A stretch of 64,000 nucleotides of DNA from CALLCD01 sp039817885 (GTDB lineage Bacteria; Pseudomonadota; Alphaproteobacteria; Caulobacterales; Hyphomonadaceae). Both the position numbers and the translations under genes were made by a program. The stretch lies in contig JBCBUY010000007.1 of the NCBI GenBank assembly GCA_039817885.1, positions 1 to 64,000 of the forward strand. The letters run 5' to 3'. A model generated the notes under the pieces. That model was not told the origin of the DNA. It did not search any database and saw only the letters and a list, made by a program, of their open reading frames with translations. Shown here in pieces: positions 46,214-55,971 of the stretch (position 1 is the first letter of the stretch; the number at the start of each line of letters is the position of its first letter).

Positions 46214-48058
46214 ATGTCTGTTGCTCTTCACCCTGTCATCCAAGAGGTCACTGACCGCATCAATGACCGGTCGGCGGAATCGCGACAGGCCTATCTGGAG
46301 ATGGTGCGATTCAACCGGCCTGAGACTTATGCACGGCTGAGGATGACCGATGGTAATCTTGCCCATGCATCGGCCGGTTGTGCCGTTATGGACAAGGCAC
46401 AGCTCCTTGGTGCGGGGTGGCCAAACATTGGGATCATTACCGCCTATAACGACATGTTGTCGGCCCATCAGCCCTTTGAAACCTATCCTGAACTTATCCG
46501 CGAGGCGGCACGTGAGGTGAACGCGACAGCGCAGGTAGCGGGCGGTGTGCCGGCCATGTGCGATGGGGTGACCCAATCCCAGGACGGTATGGAGCTGTCG
46601 CTTTTTTCAAGAGATGTGATCGCGCTCGCAGCAGCCGTCGGCCTTAGCCATAATGTTTTCGATGCTGCCATTTATATGGGGGTTTGCGATAAGATCGTTC
46701 CGGGGCTTGTAATTGCTGCGCTGCGTTTCGGGTGGATTCCTGCGGTATTTGTGCCGGCTGGTCCGATGCCATCAGGGCTGCCCAATCCCGAAAAGGCGCG
46801 TATCCGTCAGGCCTTTGCTCGGGGAGAGATCGGGCGTGATAAGCTTTTGGCAGCGGAGGCGGCGAGCTATCATTCCCCCGGAACCTGCACGTTTTACGGA
46901 ACGGCGAACTCCAATCAGATCTTGATGGAGGCCATGGGGTTCCATTTGCCTGGCACTGCTTTCGTTGCGCCCGGAACCGATTTGCGCGAGGCTCTCACGC
47001 GCGCATCGGTTCACCGTGCGGTCGAGATAACGGCTCAAACAGAGACTTATTGTCCTCCGGGTGAGATGATTGATGCCCGATCGATCGTAAATGCTACGGT
47101 GAGCTTGATGGCAACGGGCGGCTCGACAAATCATATGCTTCATATTCCGGCGATGGCCGCGGCTGCTGGGCTCGAGATCACCCAGCGCGATATGGCCGAT
47201 ATTTCCGCTGTTACGCCCTTGCTTTGTCGGATCTATCCAAATGGTACAGCAGACGTGAACCATTTCCACGCTGCCGGAGGTGTTGGTTTTCTCATCCGTG
47301 AGCTGATGGACGCAGGTCTCATGCACAGCGATGCCAGGACGATTGCCGGCAGTTTGGCCGATCAGGTCCGTGAGCCCTGGCTTGATAAGGACAAATTGGC
47401 GTTTCGAGACCCGCCAGCTGTCAGCGGCGACATGGAGATCCTCCGACCGATCGCCGATCCTTTCAGTGTCGAGGGTGGCCTGTCGGTTCTCTCCGGAAAA
47501 TTGGGGAGCGGCATTATGAAAGTCTCTGCTGTGAAGCCCGAGCATCGCACGGTGCGCGCGCCGGCTCGCGTGTTTGATACCCAAGCGGATGTAAAGCGCG
47601 CCTTCGATGCGGGTGAGCTGAACAGCGATGTTGTCATCGTGATCCGTTTTCAAGGACCGTCAGCAAACGGCATGCCGGAACTGCACGGCTTGTCGCCGAT
47701 ACTCGGGAGTCTGCAAGATGCAGGGCACGCCGTTGCATTGATAACTGATGGTCGAATGTCCGGTGCGTCGGGAAAGTTCCCAGCTGCAATACATGTCACG
47801 CCGGAAGCGGCACGCGGCGGACCTATTGCCAGCATTGAGGATGGTGACCTCCTGATTGTTGATGGTGCCAACGGCATTATCGATGTTGAGATAACGGTCG
47901 AGGCTCTTGCCGCCCGTCCAACCGCCTTTTTGCGGCCGAACAGCAAACCGAATACGGTCGGCCAGGATATGTTCAGCATTTTCAGACTTACAGCGACAGA
48001 TGCGGATGCCGGGGGAAGCCTTTTTCGGTTTCTCCCTGATGGTTCGAAGGCGGCATGA
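46214..48058 (+). CDS. edd: phosphogluconate dehydratase Edd
   Basis: Edd dehydrates 6-phosphogluconate to KDPG using a [4Fe-4S] cluster. ATG 46214 follows GGGAGG and gives 614 residues. Fe-S Cys blocks are visible: VPAMCDGVTQSQDGMELSLF split as PAMCDGVTQSQDGMELSLF, GVCDKIVPG and SPGTCTFYGTANSNQ. TDGRMSGASGKFPAAIHVTPE marks the C-terminal part. Its end overlaps glk by 4 bases. Confidence 0.96.
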   Translation: MSVALHPVIQEVTDRINDRSAESRQAYLEMVRFNRPETYARLRMTDGNLAHASAGCAVMDKAQLLGAGWPNIGIITAYNDMLSAHQPFETYPELIREAAREVNATAQVAGGVPAMCDGVTQSQDGMELSLFSRDVIALAAAVGLSHNVFDAAIYMGVCDKIVPGLVIAALRFGWIPAVFVPAGPMPSGLPNPEKARIRQAFARGEIGRDKLLAAEAASYHSPGTCTFYGTANSNQILMEAMGFHLPGTAFVAPGTDLREALTRASVHRAVEITAQTETYCPPGEMIDARSIVNATVSLMATGGSTNHMLHIPAMAAAAGLEITQRDMADISAVTPLLCRIYPNGTADVNHFHAAGGVGFLIRELMDAGLMHSDARTIAGSLADQVREPWLDKDKLAFRDPPAVSGDMEILRPIADPFSVEGGLSVLSGKLGSGIMKVSAVKPEHRTVRAPARVFDTQADVKRAFDAGELNSDVVIVIRFQGPSANGMPELHGLSPILGSLQDAGHAVALITDGRMSGASGKFPAAIHVTPEAARGGPIASIEDGDLLIVDGANGIIDVEITVEALAARPTAFLRPNSKPNTVGQDMFSIFRLTATDADAGGSLFRFLPDGSKAA

Positions 48059-49020
48059 CAGAGATTATTGTTGGCGATGTCGGCGGCACCAGTGTTCGTT
48101 TTGCACTGGCGAAGCGCGAAGATGGTGTGTACCGGCTCTGCTCTTTCGAGAAATACTCGAATGATGCATTCCCAGACTTTTATGCCGCGCTTCGCCGATA
48201 TCTCGACGAGACCGGAGCGCGGCCAACATCTGCTCTGTTTGCTCTTGCTGGACCGCCTAGCGGACGAACGGTCTCTCTGACAAATCGACCCTGGACGGTT
48301 TCTGCAGACAAGCTTGAGACGCAGTTTGGATTTGGGCGCGCAGATCTTGTGAATGACTTCACCGCCATGGCGCGGTGTGTTCCGGAGCTGCCGGACACAG
48401 CGTTTAATCAGATTAAGCCGGGCGAGCCGGTGCCAGAGGATCCGGTGCTTGTGATTGGGCCCGGAACAGGGCTGGGGATTGCCACGCTCCTTGGGTCGCC
48501 CACGCGAGGATGGCATATTGTCGGCGGCGAAGGTGGCCATGGAGCGTTCTCTCCTAGCAATGATGAAGAATGGGAGATCTTCAAAATATATCACCGTGAG
48601 TTGGGCTATGTGCCGAATGAGCTGATTTGTGCGGGCATTGGTCTGGATAGACTTCATCGGGCCGTATGTGATGTGACCGGACAGGTTTATGATCCGATGT
48701 CGGCCCCTGACATATCGAAACGGGCCCTGGACGGTGATCCACTGTGTTTGAAAATTTGTCGGATCAGGTCACGAACCGTCCTGAGTGTTGCCGGCGATGT
48801 AGCGCTTGCAAACGGAGCCCGAGGTGGTGTTGTGATCGCTGGGGGTGCATCTGTGAGACTGGCGCGCTTCCTTGGTGAACAAAGCGCTCTGGACCGATTT
48901 GTACAGCGAGGCATACAACGCGCTTATATGGATCAAATGCCCATCAGCCTACTGATTGATGAAACGGCACCGCTCATAGGGGCCGCGGCGCTGCATGACG
49001 ATTTTGTTTCCCGAATATGA
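48055..49020 (+). CDS. glk: glucokinase Glk
   Basis: Glk phosphorylates glucose with ATP. The 321-residue ROK-unrelated glucokinase has GDVGGTSVRFAL, LVNDFTAMARCVP with the catalytic Asp, VIGPGTGLGIATL and GGEGGHGAF with the family Glu/His. It is coupled to edd, so glucose, not only gluconate, can enter the pathway. Confidence 0.94.
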   Translation: MTEIIVGDVGGTSVRFALAKREDGVYRLCSFEKYSNDAFPDFYAALRRYLDETGARPTSALFALAGPPSGRTVSLTNRPWTVSADKLETQFGFGRADLVNDFTAMARCVPELPDTAFNQIKPGEPVPEDPVLVIGPGTGLGIATLLGSPTRGWHIVGGEGGHGAFSPSNDEEWEIFKIYHRELGYVPNELICAGIGLDRLHRAVCDVTGQVYDPMSAPDISKRALDGDPLCLKICRIRSRTVLSVAGDVALANGARGGVVIAGGASVRLARFLGEQSALDRFVQRGIQRAYMDQMPISLLIDETAPLIGAAALHDDFVSRI

Positions 49021-49053
49021 TTGACAGCGAAGTAGGTTAAAATTTATTGTAAC
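49021..49053 (+). promoter_or_regulatory. candidate promoter and inverted repeat for the TetR gene
   Basis: TTGACA (49021-49026), an 18-base spacer and TATTGT (49045-49050) form a plausible promoter immediately after glk. The -10 region sits in a dyad with arms GTTA (49036-49039) and TAAC (49050-49053). TetR-family proteins usually repress themselves from such sites; no experimental basis. Confidence 0.35.
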
Positions 49054-49068
49054 TCGGGGTGGGCCTGG

Positions 49069-49731
49069 ATGGGTCTGATGGCAGAGAAACAGCCAACCCG
49101 TGAACGTATCTTGGATACAGCTCTTGAGCTGTTCAACGGGCAACGTTTCGCCAAAGTTACGACAGCGCAGATTGCGAAGACGTGTGGAATTGCCGAGGGC
49201 AACCTTTGGTATCATTTCAACGATAGAGAAGCCCTGCTCGAAGGGTTGTTAGAGCGGTTTTCTCGCCAGGTTGCGAAGCGATTGAAGATCGTGCCCTCAG
49301 AAGAAGACGTTCTGCAGGACTACGCTTCCTTTTATCTGATCATGGCGAGCGAGATCGAAACATACAGATTTTTCTACCGGGACCAACGCGACTATGAGGG
49401 CTTAATCGGCAAGTTGTCGGATCGGCTTCCTGACCTCTATCCCAGCACGGCAGATCAATTCAGGCTGTTTCTGACGATGATGAGAGACCGCGGACATGTC
49501 GATTTGTCTGACCAAAAATTGGCCTCGATTATAACCATTTCCCTAATGATATTCCGATACGCATCTGAGTTTTTCCACGAAGCGAACATCCTGCTGAGCC
49601 GGGATCCGGACATCATCAATTATGCGTTTCGCCTACATATGACGCTATATGAGGACGGTCTGTCGGACTGTGCCAAAAGGTTTATGACCGAAACATTTGA
49701 GCTCAGCGATTTCAAAGATCACTTGCTCTAG
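49069..49731 (+). CDS. TetR/AcrR-family transcriptional regulator
   Basis: The 220-residue protein has an N-terminal TetR helix-turn-helix (about 10-60: RERILDTALELFNGQRFAKV, TTAQIAKTCGIAEGNLWYHF) and a helical ligand domain. Met4 is an alternative start. It lies between the Entner-Doudoroff genes and the Tad pilus locus with separate promoters on each side. Ligand and targets are unknown. Confidence 0.87.
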   Translation: MGLMAEKQPTRERILDTALELFNGQRFAKVTTAQIAKTCGIAEGNLWYHFNDREALLEGLLERFSRQVAKRLKIVPSEEDVLQDYASFYLIMASEIETYRFFYRDQRDYEGLIGKLSDRLPDLYPSTADQFRLFLTMMRDRGHVDLSDQKLASIITISLMIFRYASEFFHEANILLSRDPDIINYAFRLHMTLYEDGLSDCAKRFMTETFELSDFKDHLL

Positions 49732-49902
49732 CATTAACCCTGTTTCCAAGCGTACTGCCTCGCGCTCGTCACAAATCCTAATCAAATCTGACCGTTGTCC
49801 GGACATTTTCCCAGCCGGCTTTCAACGGATTTTATGTCCTCCACGTTAAGCCTAATTGTCGAGGCAGTGCGGCACAGAAGGTTGCTGAAGAGGGCATTGA
49901 AT

Positions 49903-50736
49903 ATGAGAATTGGTCCAATCATCTCGCTCGGATTGTCCATTTTGGTTGGCATTGTTGCTGTCTTTTTTGGGCGATCATGGCTCAACACTGAAGCCGAAGC
50001 GGCCCGCCCGACTCCCGAAGTTGTTGTTGAGGAAGTGGCGACACAGCCGATTCTGGTCGCCAAGGCGCTTATCGATCGCGGCGACGCGCTTGAAGCTGTT
50101 CTTCTTGAGCAAAGAGATTGGCCGGTCGACTTTATCCCGGATGGTACATTTACGGACCCGTCCGACTTTTCGCTGCCCGATGGACGCCTTCCATTTGCGC
50201 TCGGTGCGATTACGCCTGGTGAGCCTATTCTCGCTGCCAAGATTTCACGCACCAAGCCCCGCGACACGCTCGCCGGGATTATTGAGCCCGGGTATCGCGC
50301 CGTGTCGATCGAGGTCGACGACGCAACTGGTGTGGCTGGCTTTGTTCTGCCGAACCACCGCGTCGACGTTATTCTATCTCGCGAACTCATCTCCCCAAAT
50401 AGTGGCCCGAACTTTCGACCAGAGACAATTGTCAGGAATGTTCGGGTCTTGGCCGTCGACCAAGCATTTGGCGAAGAGCTCGACGGAGCCACCCTTGCTC
50501 GGAGCGTCACGCTCGAGGTGACCCCGAACCAGGCAGGCCTTTTGACGGCTGGGGCAGACATAGGCCGTCTCGGTCTTGCGCTTCGCGCTGAAAAGGATGT
50601 GTCGCTGGCTGAGCCCGTTCGACAGGTGCGCCGACGCGCGCCGGTTCGCAGGCCGAGCCGAGCGTCCGTAAGGATCATTGAGGGTGAAGAAGAGAAAACA
50701 GTAACGACGCCTGTTGCGCGGGCTAAGGCAGAGTAG
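49903..50736 (+). CDS. cpaB: Flp pilus assembly protein CpaB (RcpC/TadC-system)
   Basis: CpaB is a periplasmic, membrane-anchored Tad-system protein with a SAF domain. ATG 49903 follows AGGG and gives 277 residues with one N-terminal membrane segment. The SAF region (VAKALIDRGDALEAVLLEQR) and the conserved GYRAVSIEVDDATGVAGFV block, then HRVDVILSREL, are typical. It opens the Tad locus; the 171-base gap upstream shows no sure promoter. Confidence 0.9.
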   Translation: MRIGPIISLGLSILVGIVAVFFGRSWLNTEAEAARPTPEVVVEEVATQPILVAKALIDRGDALEAVLLEQRDWPVDFIPDGTFTDPSDFSLPDGRLPFALGAITPGEPILAAKISRTKPRDTLAGIIEPGYRAVSIEVDDATGVAGFVLPNHRVDVILSRELISPNSGPNFRPETIVRNVRVLAVDQAFGEELDGATLARSVTLEVTPNQAGLLTAGADIGRLGLALRAEKDVSLAEPVRQVRRRAPVRRPSRASVRIIEGEEEKTVTTPVARAKAE

Positions 50737-50750
50737 GGGCAGAACGCATT

Positions 50751-52070
50751 ATGGAACGTATTCATCGTATCTTGGTGGCATTGGCAACACTGGTTTGCTT
50801 GACTGGTTTTGTCCCCGTCATGACGCCGGCCTTCGCCTGGACTGAGTTAACGGCTGCAGACAACGCACCCATCCTGAATGTCAGCAGTGGGCGCTCAACA
50901 GTTATTGAGGTCACAGAGCCTTTCTCAACACTCGCCGTGGCTGATCCCGATATCGCCAGCGTTACGGCGACGAGCAATCGGTCCTTCTTTGTCCGCGGAA
51001 AAGCGCCTGGCTGGACGACGGTTCTTGTCTACGATGACGACGGCAATGTGATTGAGCTTATCCAAGTCAATGTTGCCTTAGGCCTTGATGCCCTCCGTAA
51101 GGACTTGAATACGCTGTTGCCGCAGGAGAACCTTGAGGTGCTCCCGGTTCATGATGGTGTTTACATCGCTGGCGAGATCACAACGGCTGGGGCCGCAGCG
51201 ACGGCTGTCGAACTTGCTGAGCGCTATGTTCCTGACGGTGTCGCCAATGGTTTGACCGTGCAGCAAGCACAGCAGGTCTTGCTGGAAGTGAGATTTGTTG
51301 AAGTCCAGCGAGATCTCGTTCGTGAAATCGGTGTCGGTGTTCAAGGCAGCCAACCCGACGAGTTCTCGTTCTTTTCAGATGGCGATTTGATCTCTGGTCT
51401 TGCTGCTCAGGCGAGCGTTGTTGCACGCCACGGATTCGGTCCAACGACCGTCGACTTCACGCTCAACGCTTTGGAGGAAAAAGGTGTCCTGCGCACATTG
51501 GCACGTCCAAATCTTGTGGCGCTGTCGGGCGATACGGCGAGCTTTCTGGCGGGCGGTGAGTTTCCTATACCGGTTGCTCAGGATGAAGACATTATCACGA
51601 TCGAGTTCAGAGAGTTCGGGATCAGTCTGGCGTTTTCGCCAACCGTGCTTGGCGAGGACATGATCAATCTGCGGGTGCGGCCTGAAGTGTCCTCTCTCGA
51701 CATTGGGAATTCAGTTGCATTTGGCACTGTCCAAATACCGGGTCTGAGTGTCCGCCGGGCCGACACCACTGTCGAGCTGCGCGACGGTCAGGCCTTCGCG
51801 ATCGCTGGCCTGCTGCAAGATACCTATGTCAGTGACGTCGAGCAGACCCCGTGGCTGTCCAGTGTGCCAGTGCTTGGGGCGTTGTTTTCTTCAAAACGCT
51901 ATGAGCGAAATGAAACGGAACTTGTGATTATCATCACACCGCGCCTCGTACAGCCAGCCGCGTCCGTTGCCGATTTGATTACACCGCTCGACGCCTTTGA
52001 TGAGCCTACAGAAACAGAATTCTTTCTGCTCGACCAAACCGTCGCCGCGCACGAAGACGCCTCATACTAA
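50751..52070 (+). CDS. cpaC: Tad-system outer-membrane secretin CpaC (RcpA)
   Basis: CpaC forms the outer-membrane channel of the Tad pilus. The 439-residue protein has a signal peptide (MERIHRILVALATLVCLTGF), a pilus/secretin N-domain (VADPDIASVTATSNRSFFV), and a secretin domain with QVLLEVRFVEVQRDLVREIG, LARPNLVALSG, FPIPVAQ and VPVLGALFSSKRYERNETEL. It lies 14 bases after cpaB. Confidence 0.93.
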   Translation: MERIHRILVALATLVCLTGFVPVMTPAFAWTELTAADNAPILNVSSGRSTVIEVTEPFSTLAVADPDIASVTATSNRSFFVRGKAPGWTTVLVYDDDGNVIELIQVNVALGLDALRKDLNTLLPQENLEVLPVHDGVYIAGEITTAGAAATAVELAERYVPDGVANGLTVQQAQQVLLEVRFVEVQRDLVREIGVGVQGSQPDEFSFFSDGDLISGLAAQASVVARHGFGPTTVDFTLNALEEKGVLRTLARPNLVALSGDTASFLAGGEFPIPVAQDEDIITIEFREFGISLAFSPTVLGEDMINLRVRPEVSSLDIGNSVAFGTVQIPGLSVRRADTTVELRDGQAFAIAGLLQDTYVSDVEQTPWLSSVPVLGALFSSKRYERNETELVIIITPRLVQPAASVADLITPLDAFDEPTETEFFLLDQTVAAHEDASY

Positions 52071-52084
52071 AAGGACCGATCCGC

Positions 52085-52381
52085 ATGTTACGCTCCAAAC
52101 ATAATCTATCCGTCATCGCTTTTACGATTTGTCTCGCTGCGTGCACGCATAGAGGTGTGCCTGTCAGCCACGACTTTCAAACTGAGCGGCTGCTTGGCGG
52201 TGCGACTGCACACAATATTGCAGCCCAGTCCATACGCCCGGTTGATCTCCCGAACTCTGCTGGACTGACAGGGCAATCCGGTGAGCGCGCTGTCACAGCC
52301 ATTACTCGTTTGAATACGCGTGAACCGGCTGACCTCAGCGATGTTTCAGCCAGCGGCATTACGAGCACGGTCAATGAATAA
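52085..52381 (+). CDS. short CpaD-like lipoprotein of the Tad locus
   Basis: The 98-residue protein has a lipoprotein signal (ICLAACTHRG) and sits where cpaD normally lies. Only the C-terminal CpaD motif is recognisable: GGATAHNIAAQSIRPVDLPN then GERAVTAITRLNT, against a usual GCAT.ANLA.QV..P.DL...R....I. pattern. CpaD is normally about 200 residues, so roughly the first half is missing, and the conserved Cys of GCAT is Gly. It is intact in frame between cpaC (14 bases) and cpaE. Confidence 0.55.
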   Translation: MLRSKHNLSVIAFTICLAACTHRGVPVSHDFQTERLLGGATAHNIAAQSIRPVDLPNSAGLTGQSGERAVTAITRLNTREPADLSDVSASGITSTVNE

Positions 52382-52411
52382 GTTTCTAGCAAGCGAAGTG
52401 GAACGCAGAAC

Positions 52412-53572
52412 ATGAGTGCATTGCGAAAAGAGCAGGCTGCCCCTGCTTCAAATATGTGTCCTGCGATGCTGCTGAACCCTTCCCGGTTTGCAGAATTGGA
52501 AGGCACGTTCTCCGGCTCTGTCGATCTGACCGGGTCATCCTCCGATGATCTGTCACTTTTGGATGGGACCGACTTTCTGTTGCTGGAGTTATCGCAACAA
52601 GGGTCGATTGAATGGCTTGAGTCCGTTGCGCGTCTGTCGCCGGAAACCAAAGTGCTGGCGATCGGCGATGCGCTGCCCACGCCCGCTGTACGTGCCATGC
52701 TGCGTATTCAAGCGTCAGATGTTGCCTCGTCTTCGGCCGCGGCGGGTGATATTGTCAGCGCCGCAGGACGTTTGGTACAGACCGCCTCTGATGGCTCGGC
52801 GCAGCCAACTCAGTGCTGGGTTGTCGCCGGTGCCGTGGGCGGTGCTGGGGCGACGACGATTGCGATTGAACTTGCCTGCGCTGCTGCAGCCAAAGATGAC
52901 GCGAACAGTGTGTGCATTATCGATCTCAATATCGCCGATGGCATGGTCGCCTCCTACCTTGAGGGTGAACCGAAGCTTGATCTGATTGGTTTGTCTGCAG
53001 CACCTGACCGTCTCGATCCAACATTGCTGAGTGCGTATGTTTGGGAACATGAGAGCGGCGTGAACCTGGTGGCGGCTCCACGCAACCCGGATGTGAACGA
53101 GATCGTCTCCAGTGATCTCATTCTCCGTCTTCTCGATACGGTTTGCACCGTTTACAGCCATGTCATCGTGGATATGCCGCGCACCCGGCAGTCTTGGTCG
53201 AAGCCCATATTATCGGGTGCTGATGAAGTTCTCGTCGTCTCTGAATTTACTGTGCCGAGCCTTCATGCGGCAGCTGATATGTGCCGCGAGATTGATGCGC
53301 TGCGCCAGGATGTTGCGGGCAGTAAACTTGTGCTCAACCGCATGTCAGATTCCAAAACCGAGTTTTCCGTATCTCGGGCATCGAAGGCAATCGAGCGTGA
53401 GATCGGGGCCGTCGTCAGATCCGACTGGAAGTCTGCGCGCGCGGCTGTGAATCTTGGCATGCCGATCCAGACCGTCAAACCGAAAAGCAAACTCGTCAAA
53501 GATATCATGACGATGATGAAACATATCGATGCGTATAGCCCTGATGCTCAATCTGCATCGGCGAGCCGCTAA
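52412..53572 (+). CDS. cpaE: Tad pilus localisation ATPase CpaE (TadZ)
   Basis: CpaE/TadZ is a MinD/ParA-like protein that places the pilus machinery. The 386-residue protein has an N-terminal receiver-like domain (about 15-125) and an ATPase domain. The Walker A is GGAGATTIA (143-151), lacking the signature Lys, as is common in TadZ. INDIAD-type LNIADGM and DMPRT follow. The end overlaps cpaF by one base. Confidence 0.88.
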   Translation: MSALRKEQAAPASNMCPAMLLNPSRFAELEGTFSGSVDLTGSSSDDLSLLDGTDFLLLELSQQGSIEWLESVARLSPETKVLAIGDALPTPAVRAMLRIQASDVASSSAAAGDIVSAAGRLVQTASDGSAQPTQCWVVAGAVGGAGATTIAIELACAAAAKDDANSVCIIDLNIADGMVASYLEGEPKLDLIGLSAAPDRLDPTLLSAYVWEHESGVNLVAAPRNPDVNEIVSSDLILRLLDTVCTVYSHVIVDMPRTRQSWSKPILSGADEVLVVSEFTVPSLHAAADMCREIDALRQDVAGSKLVLNRMSDSKTEFSVSRASKAIEREIGAVVRSDWKSARAAVNLGMPIQTVKPKSKLVKDIMTMMKHIDAYSPDAQSASASR

Positions 53573-54972
53573 TGGGCCGGTTCTCTCAAACAACGTCCGC
53601 AGCGGCGGCGGTCCCCCGGCCAACTGCGTCGCCGGCGAGCACAACGCCCGATGAGGCACCGCGGGCCAAGCCCGATAGCTCGGATTCCGGGACACGCCAT
53701 GCTCAAGTCCTGCTGGATGCAAAGATTCGTGTGCACAACCGTCTCATTGATGAGTTGGATCTGTCCTCGCTCGAAAAGCTAGGGGACTCCGATCTGAAGC
53801 GCCAGGTGCGTGCCATCGTCATGGAGATTGTCCGTGAAGAAGGTATGGCGATGTCGTCCGCGGAGATCGGTCTGTTTGCGGATGCTGTGTTCGATGAGAT
53901 GACCGGATTGGGGCCGATTGAACCCCTTCTTGCCGATGACTCCGTCTCGGATATTTTGATCAATGGGCCGTTTCAAGTTTATGTGGAACGCGGCGGGGAA
54001 CTCGAATTGTCATCTGTCCGATTTGCGGACAATGCCCATTTGCTTCGTATTTTGAATCGGATTGTCTCGGCCGTTGGCCGCCGCGTGGATGAGAGCCAGC
54101 CACTCGTTGATGCGCGTCTGCTGGATGGCAGCCGTGTCAACGCCGCAATCAGTCCAATTGGCATTGGCAAAGCACCGAACTCCGCCAATTTCTCAATTGT
54201 GAGCGGTTTCTTTGAGAACTTCCGTATGGAAACCAGTGCACCATCAATGCCGATGTTGAATTTCGTTGTTGGCGCGGTGAAATGTCGTGCGTCCACGGTC
54301 ATTTCTGGAGGGACTGGGTCGGGTAAGACGACGCTGCTAAATGCTCTGTCCTCGGCGATTTCTCACAAAGAGCGGATTATCACTATTGAAGACGCTGCGG
54401 AGTTGCAGCTGCAGCAACCCCATGTTGCGCGTATGGAAACTCGACCACCGAACCTGGAGGGCAAAGGGGAAATCCGCCAAAGAGAGCTCGTCAAAAATGC
54501 CCTTCGTATGCGCCCTGACCGTGTGTTCCTTGGTGAGGTTCGTGGCGAAGAGGCCTTTGACATGCTGCAGGCTATGAATACGGGTCATGAGGGATCCATG
54601 GCGACCATTCACGCCAACAATCCGAGAGATGCGCTTACGCGTCTTGAGCAGATGGTCCTTATGGGCGGAATGAAGATCTCTGTTGAAGCCATTCGTGGAC
54701 AGATCGCGTCAGCCGTGAACCTGATCGTTCAGGCGGCACGCCTCTCCGACGGTTCGCGGCGCGTTATGAGCGTTGCAGAGATTGTCGGCATGGAAGGTGA
54801 TGTCATTCAACTTCAAGAGATCTTCAAGTTCGAGCGAACGCACACAGATGATGATGGGAAGGTCCACGGAAAGTTCGTTGCGACCGGACTTCGCCCCAAA
54901 TTCCTTGAAGAGATGCAGCGCCGCGGTGTGCATATCCCCGTGGAGACATTTGATCCGCAAAGAGAGTTCTAG
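53572..54972 (+). CDS. cpaF: Tad secretion ATPase CpaF (TadA)
   Basis: CpaF powers pilus assembly as a hexameric secretion ATPase. The 466-residue protein has an N-terminal helical domain, VSDILINGP and the ATPase core: Walker A GGTGSGKTTLLNAL (246-259), ITIEDAAELQL, the Arg-rich NALRMRPDRVFLGEVRGEEAFDML and the His box GHEGSMATIHAN. cpaE and tadB adjoin it closely. Confidence 0.95.
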   Translation: MGRFSQTTSAAAAVPRPTASPASTTPDEAPRAKPDSSDSGTRHAQVLLDAKIRVHNRLIDELDLSSLEKLGDSDLKRQVRAIVMEIVREEGMAMSSAEIGLFADAVFDEMTGLGPIEPLLADDSVSDILINGPFQVYVERGGELELSSVRFADNAHLLRILNRIVSAVGRRVDESQPLVDARLLDGSRVNAAISPIGIGKAPNSANFSIVSGFFENFRMETSAPSMPMLNFVVGAVKCRASTVISGGTGSGKTTLLNALSSAISHKERIITIEDAAELQLQQPHVARMETRPPNLEGKGEIRQRELVKNALRMRPDRVFLGEVRGEEAFDMLQAMNTGHEGSMATIHANNPRDALTRLEQMVLMGGMKISVEAIRGQIASAVNLIVQAARLSDGSRRVMSVAEIVGMEGDVIQLQEIFKFERTHTDDDGKVHGKFVATGLRPKFLEEMQRRGVHIPVETFDPQREF

Positions 54973-54977
54973 ACGTC

Positions 54978-55961
54978 ATGCCGGATTTCGTGTCGTCAGA
55001 ATATTTCACGGACGGGCCAGTGATGGTCTATATTCTGTTATTCGCGTTGGGGTTTCTTATTGTCCAATCTGTGAGCGGATTGTTCTCTCAAGCGAAGATG
55101 AATAAACAGCTGAACCGGCGTCTCAAAGCGAAAGAGCGCGCCGGATCAGTGGAACAATTGATCATTCAACTTCGGAAGGAACGCGCGCTCAGTGAGGATG
55201 GTGAACTCTCCATGTCCTCAAGGTGGTTCAATCAGCTGGTGACCCGCGCTGCCATACCCTTTGAACCTGGCAGGTGGGCCATGATGGCTGGGCTTGCGGG
55301 CTTGTGTGTAGGCGGCGTTCTGTTCCATTTCCTCGGAAACATCATCATTGCGTTGGTCGCGTCCGTCGCCGTTTTCATTGCGGCCCCGATCTATATTCTA
55401 TCGACACTGGGCAAAAGGCGGACCGCTAAGCTAGCGGTTCAGTTGCCAGATTCATTGGCGGTCATTGTTCGTAGCCTCGAAGCTGGTCACCCGGTGCCGA
55501 CGGCGATATCCTTGGTTGGAAGCGAGATGCCAGATCCAATCGGGACTGAATTCGGGATGTTGGCAGATGAAATGACCTATGGGTCATCGCTTAAGGATGC
55601 TGTGCGGCGTCTGGCTGAAAGAACGTGTTCGCCGGATGTCGATTTGTTTGCTGCAACCATTCGGTTGCAGCAGAAAACCGGCGGTAATCTGGCTGAGCTT
55701 CTGAAGTTGATTGCGGCCGCAATTCGTGACCGACAGACTTTACGGTTGAAAGTGAAAGCGGCATCGTCTGAGGGTCGTATGTCGGCACTTATTCTGACGT
55801 GCGCACCATTTGTTGTCGGGGGTGGTATGCACCTTATGAACCCGGAATATTATGGCGAAGTCCTTCACCTGGAAGCTGTGCAGTATTGGCTTGGCGGCTT
55901 CGTTGTCTGGATGGGCATCGGAAACCTGGTCATGCGCAAGATGATCAACTTCAAGATTTAG
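54978..55961 (+). CDS. tadB: Tad secretion membrane protein TadB
   Basis: TadB is an inner-membrane platform protein of the T2SSF family. The 327-residue protein has N-terminal and central membrane segments and the T2SSF core (LPDSLAVIVRSLEAGHPVPTA, split as SLAVIVRSLEAGHPVPTA, then FAATIRLQQKTGGNLAELL), ending with further membrane segments. It starts 5 bases after cpaF. Confidence 0.92.
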   Translation: MPDFVSSEYFTDGPVMVYILLFALGFLIVQSVSGLFSQAKMNKQLNRRLKAKERAGSVEQLIIQLRKERALSEDGELSMSSRWFNQLVTRAAIPFEPGRWAMMAGLAGLCVGGVLFHFLGNIIIALVASVAVFIAAPIYILSTLGKRRTAKLAVQLPDSLAVIVRSLEAGHPVPTAISLVGSEMPDPIGTEFGMLADEMTYGSSLKDAVRRLAERTCSPDVDLFAATIRLQQKTGGNLAELLKLIAAAIRDRQTLRLKVKAASSEGRMSALILTCAPFVVGGGMHLMNPEYYGEVLHLEAVQYWLGGFVVWMGIGNLVMRKMINFKI

Positions 55962-55971
55962 GACCCGGATC

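Noticed and set aside
52412..53572. CpaE as an inactive ATPase because the Walker A lacks Lys
   Set aside because: An atypical Walker A of this form is usual for TadZ/CpaE proteins, so it is not evidence of decay.
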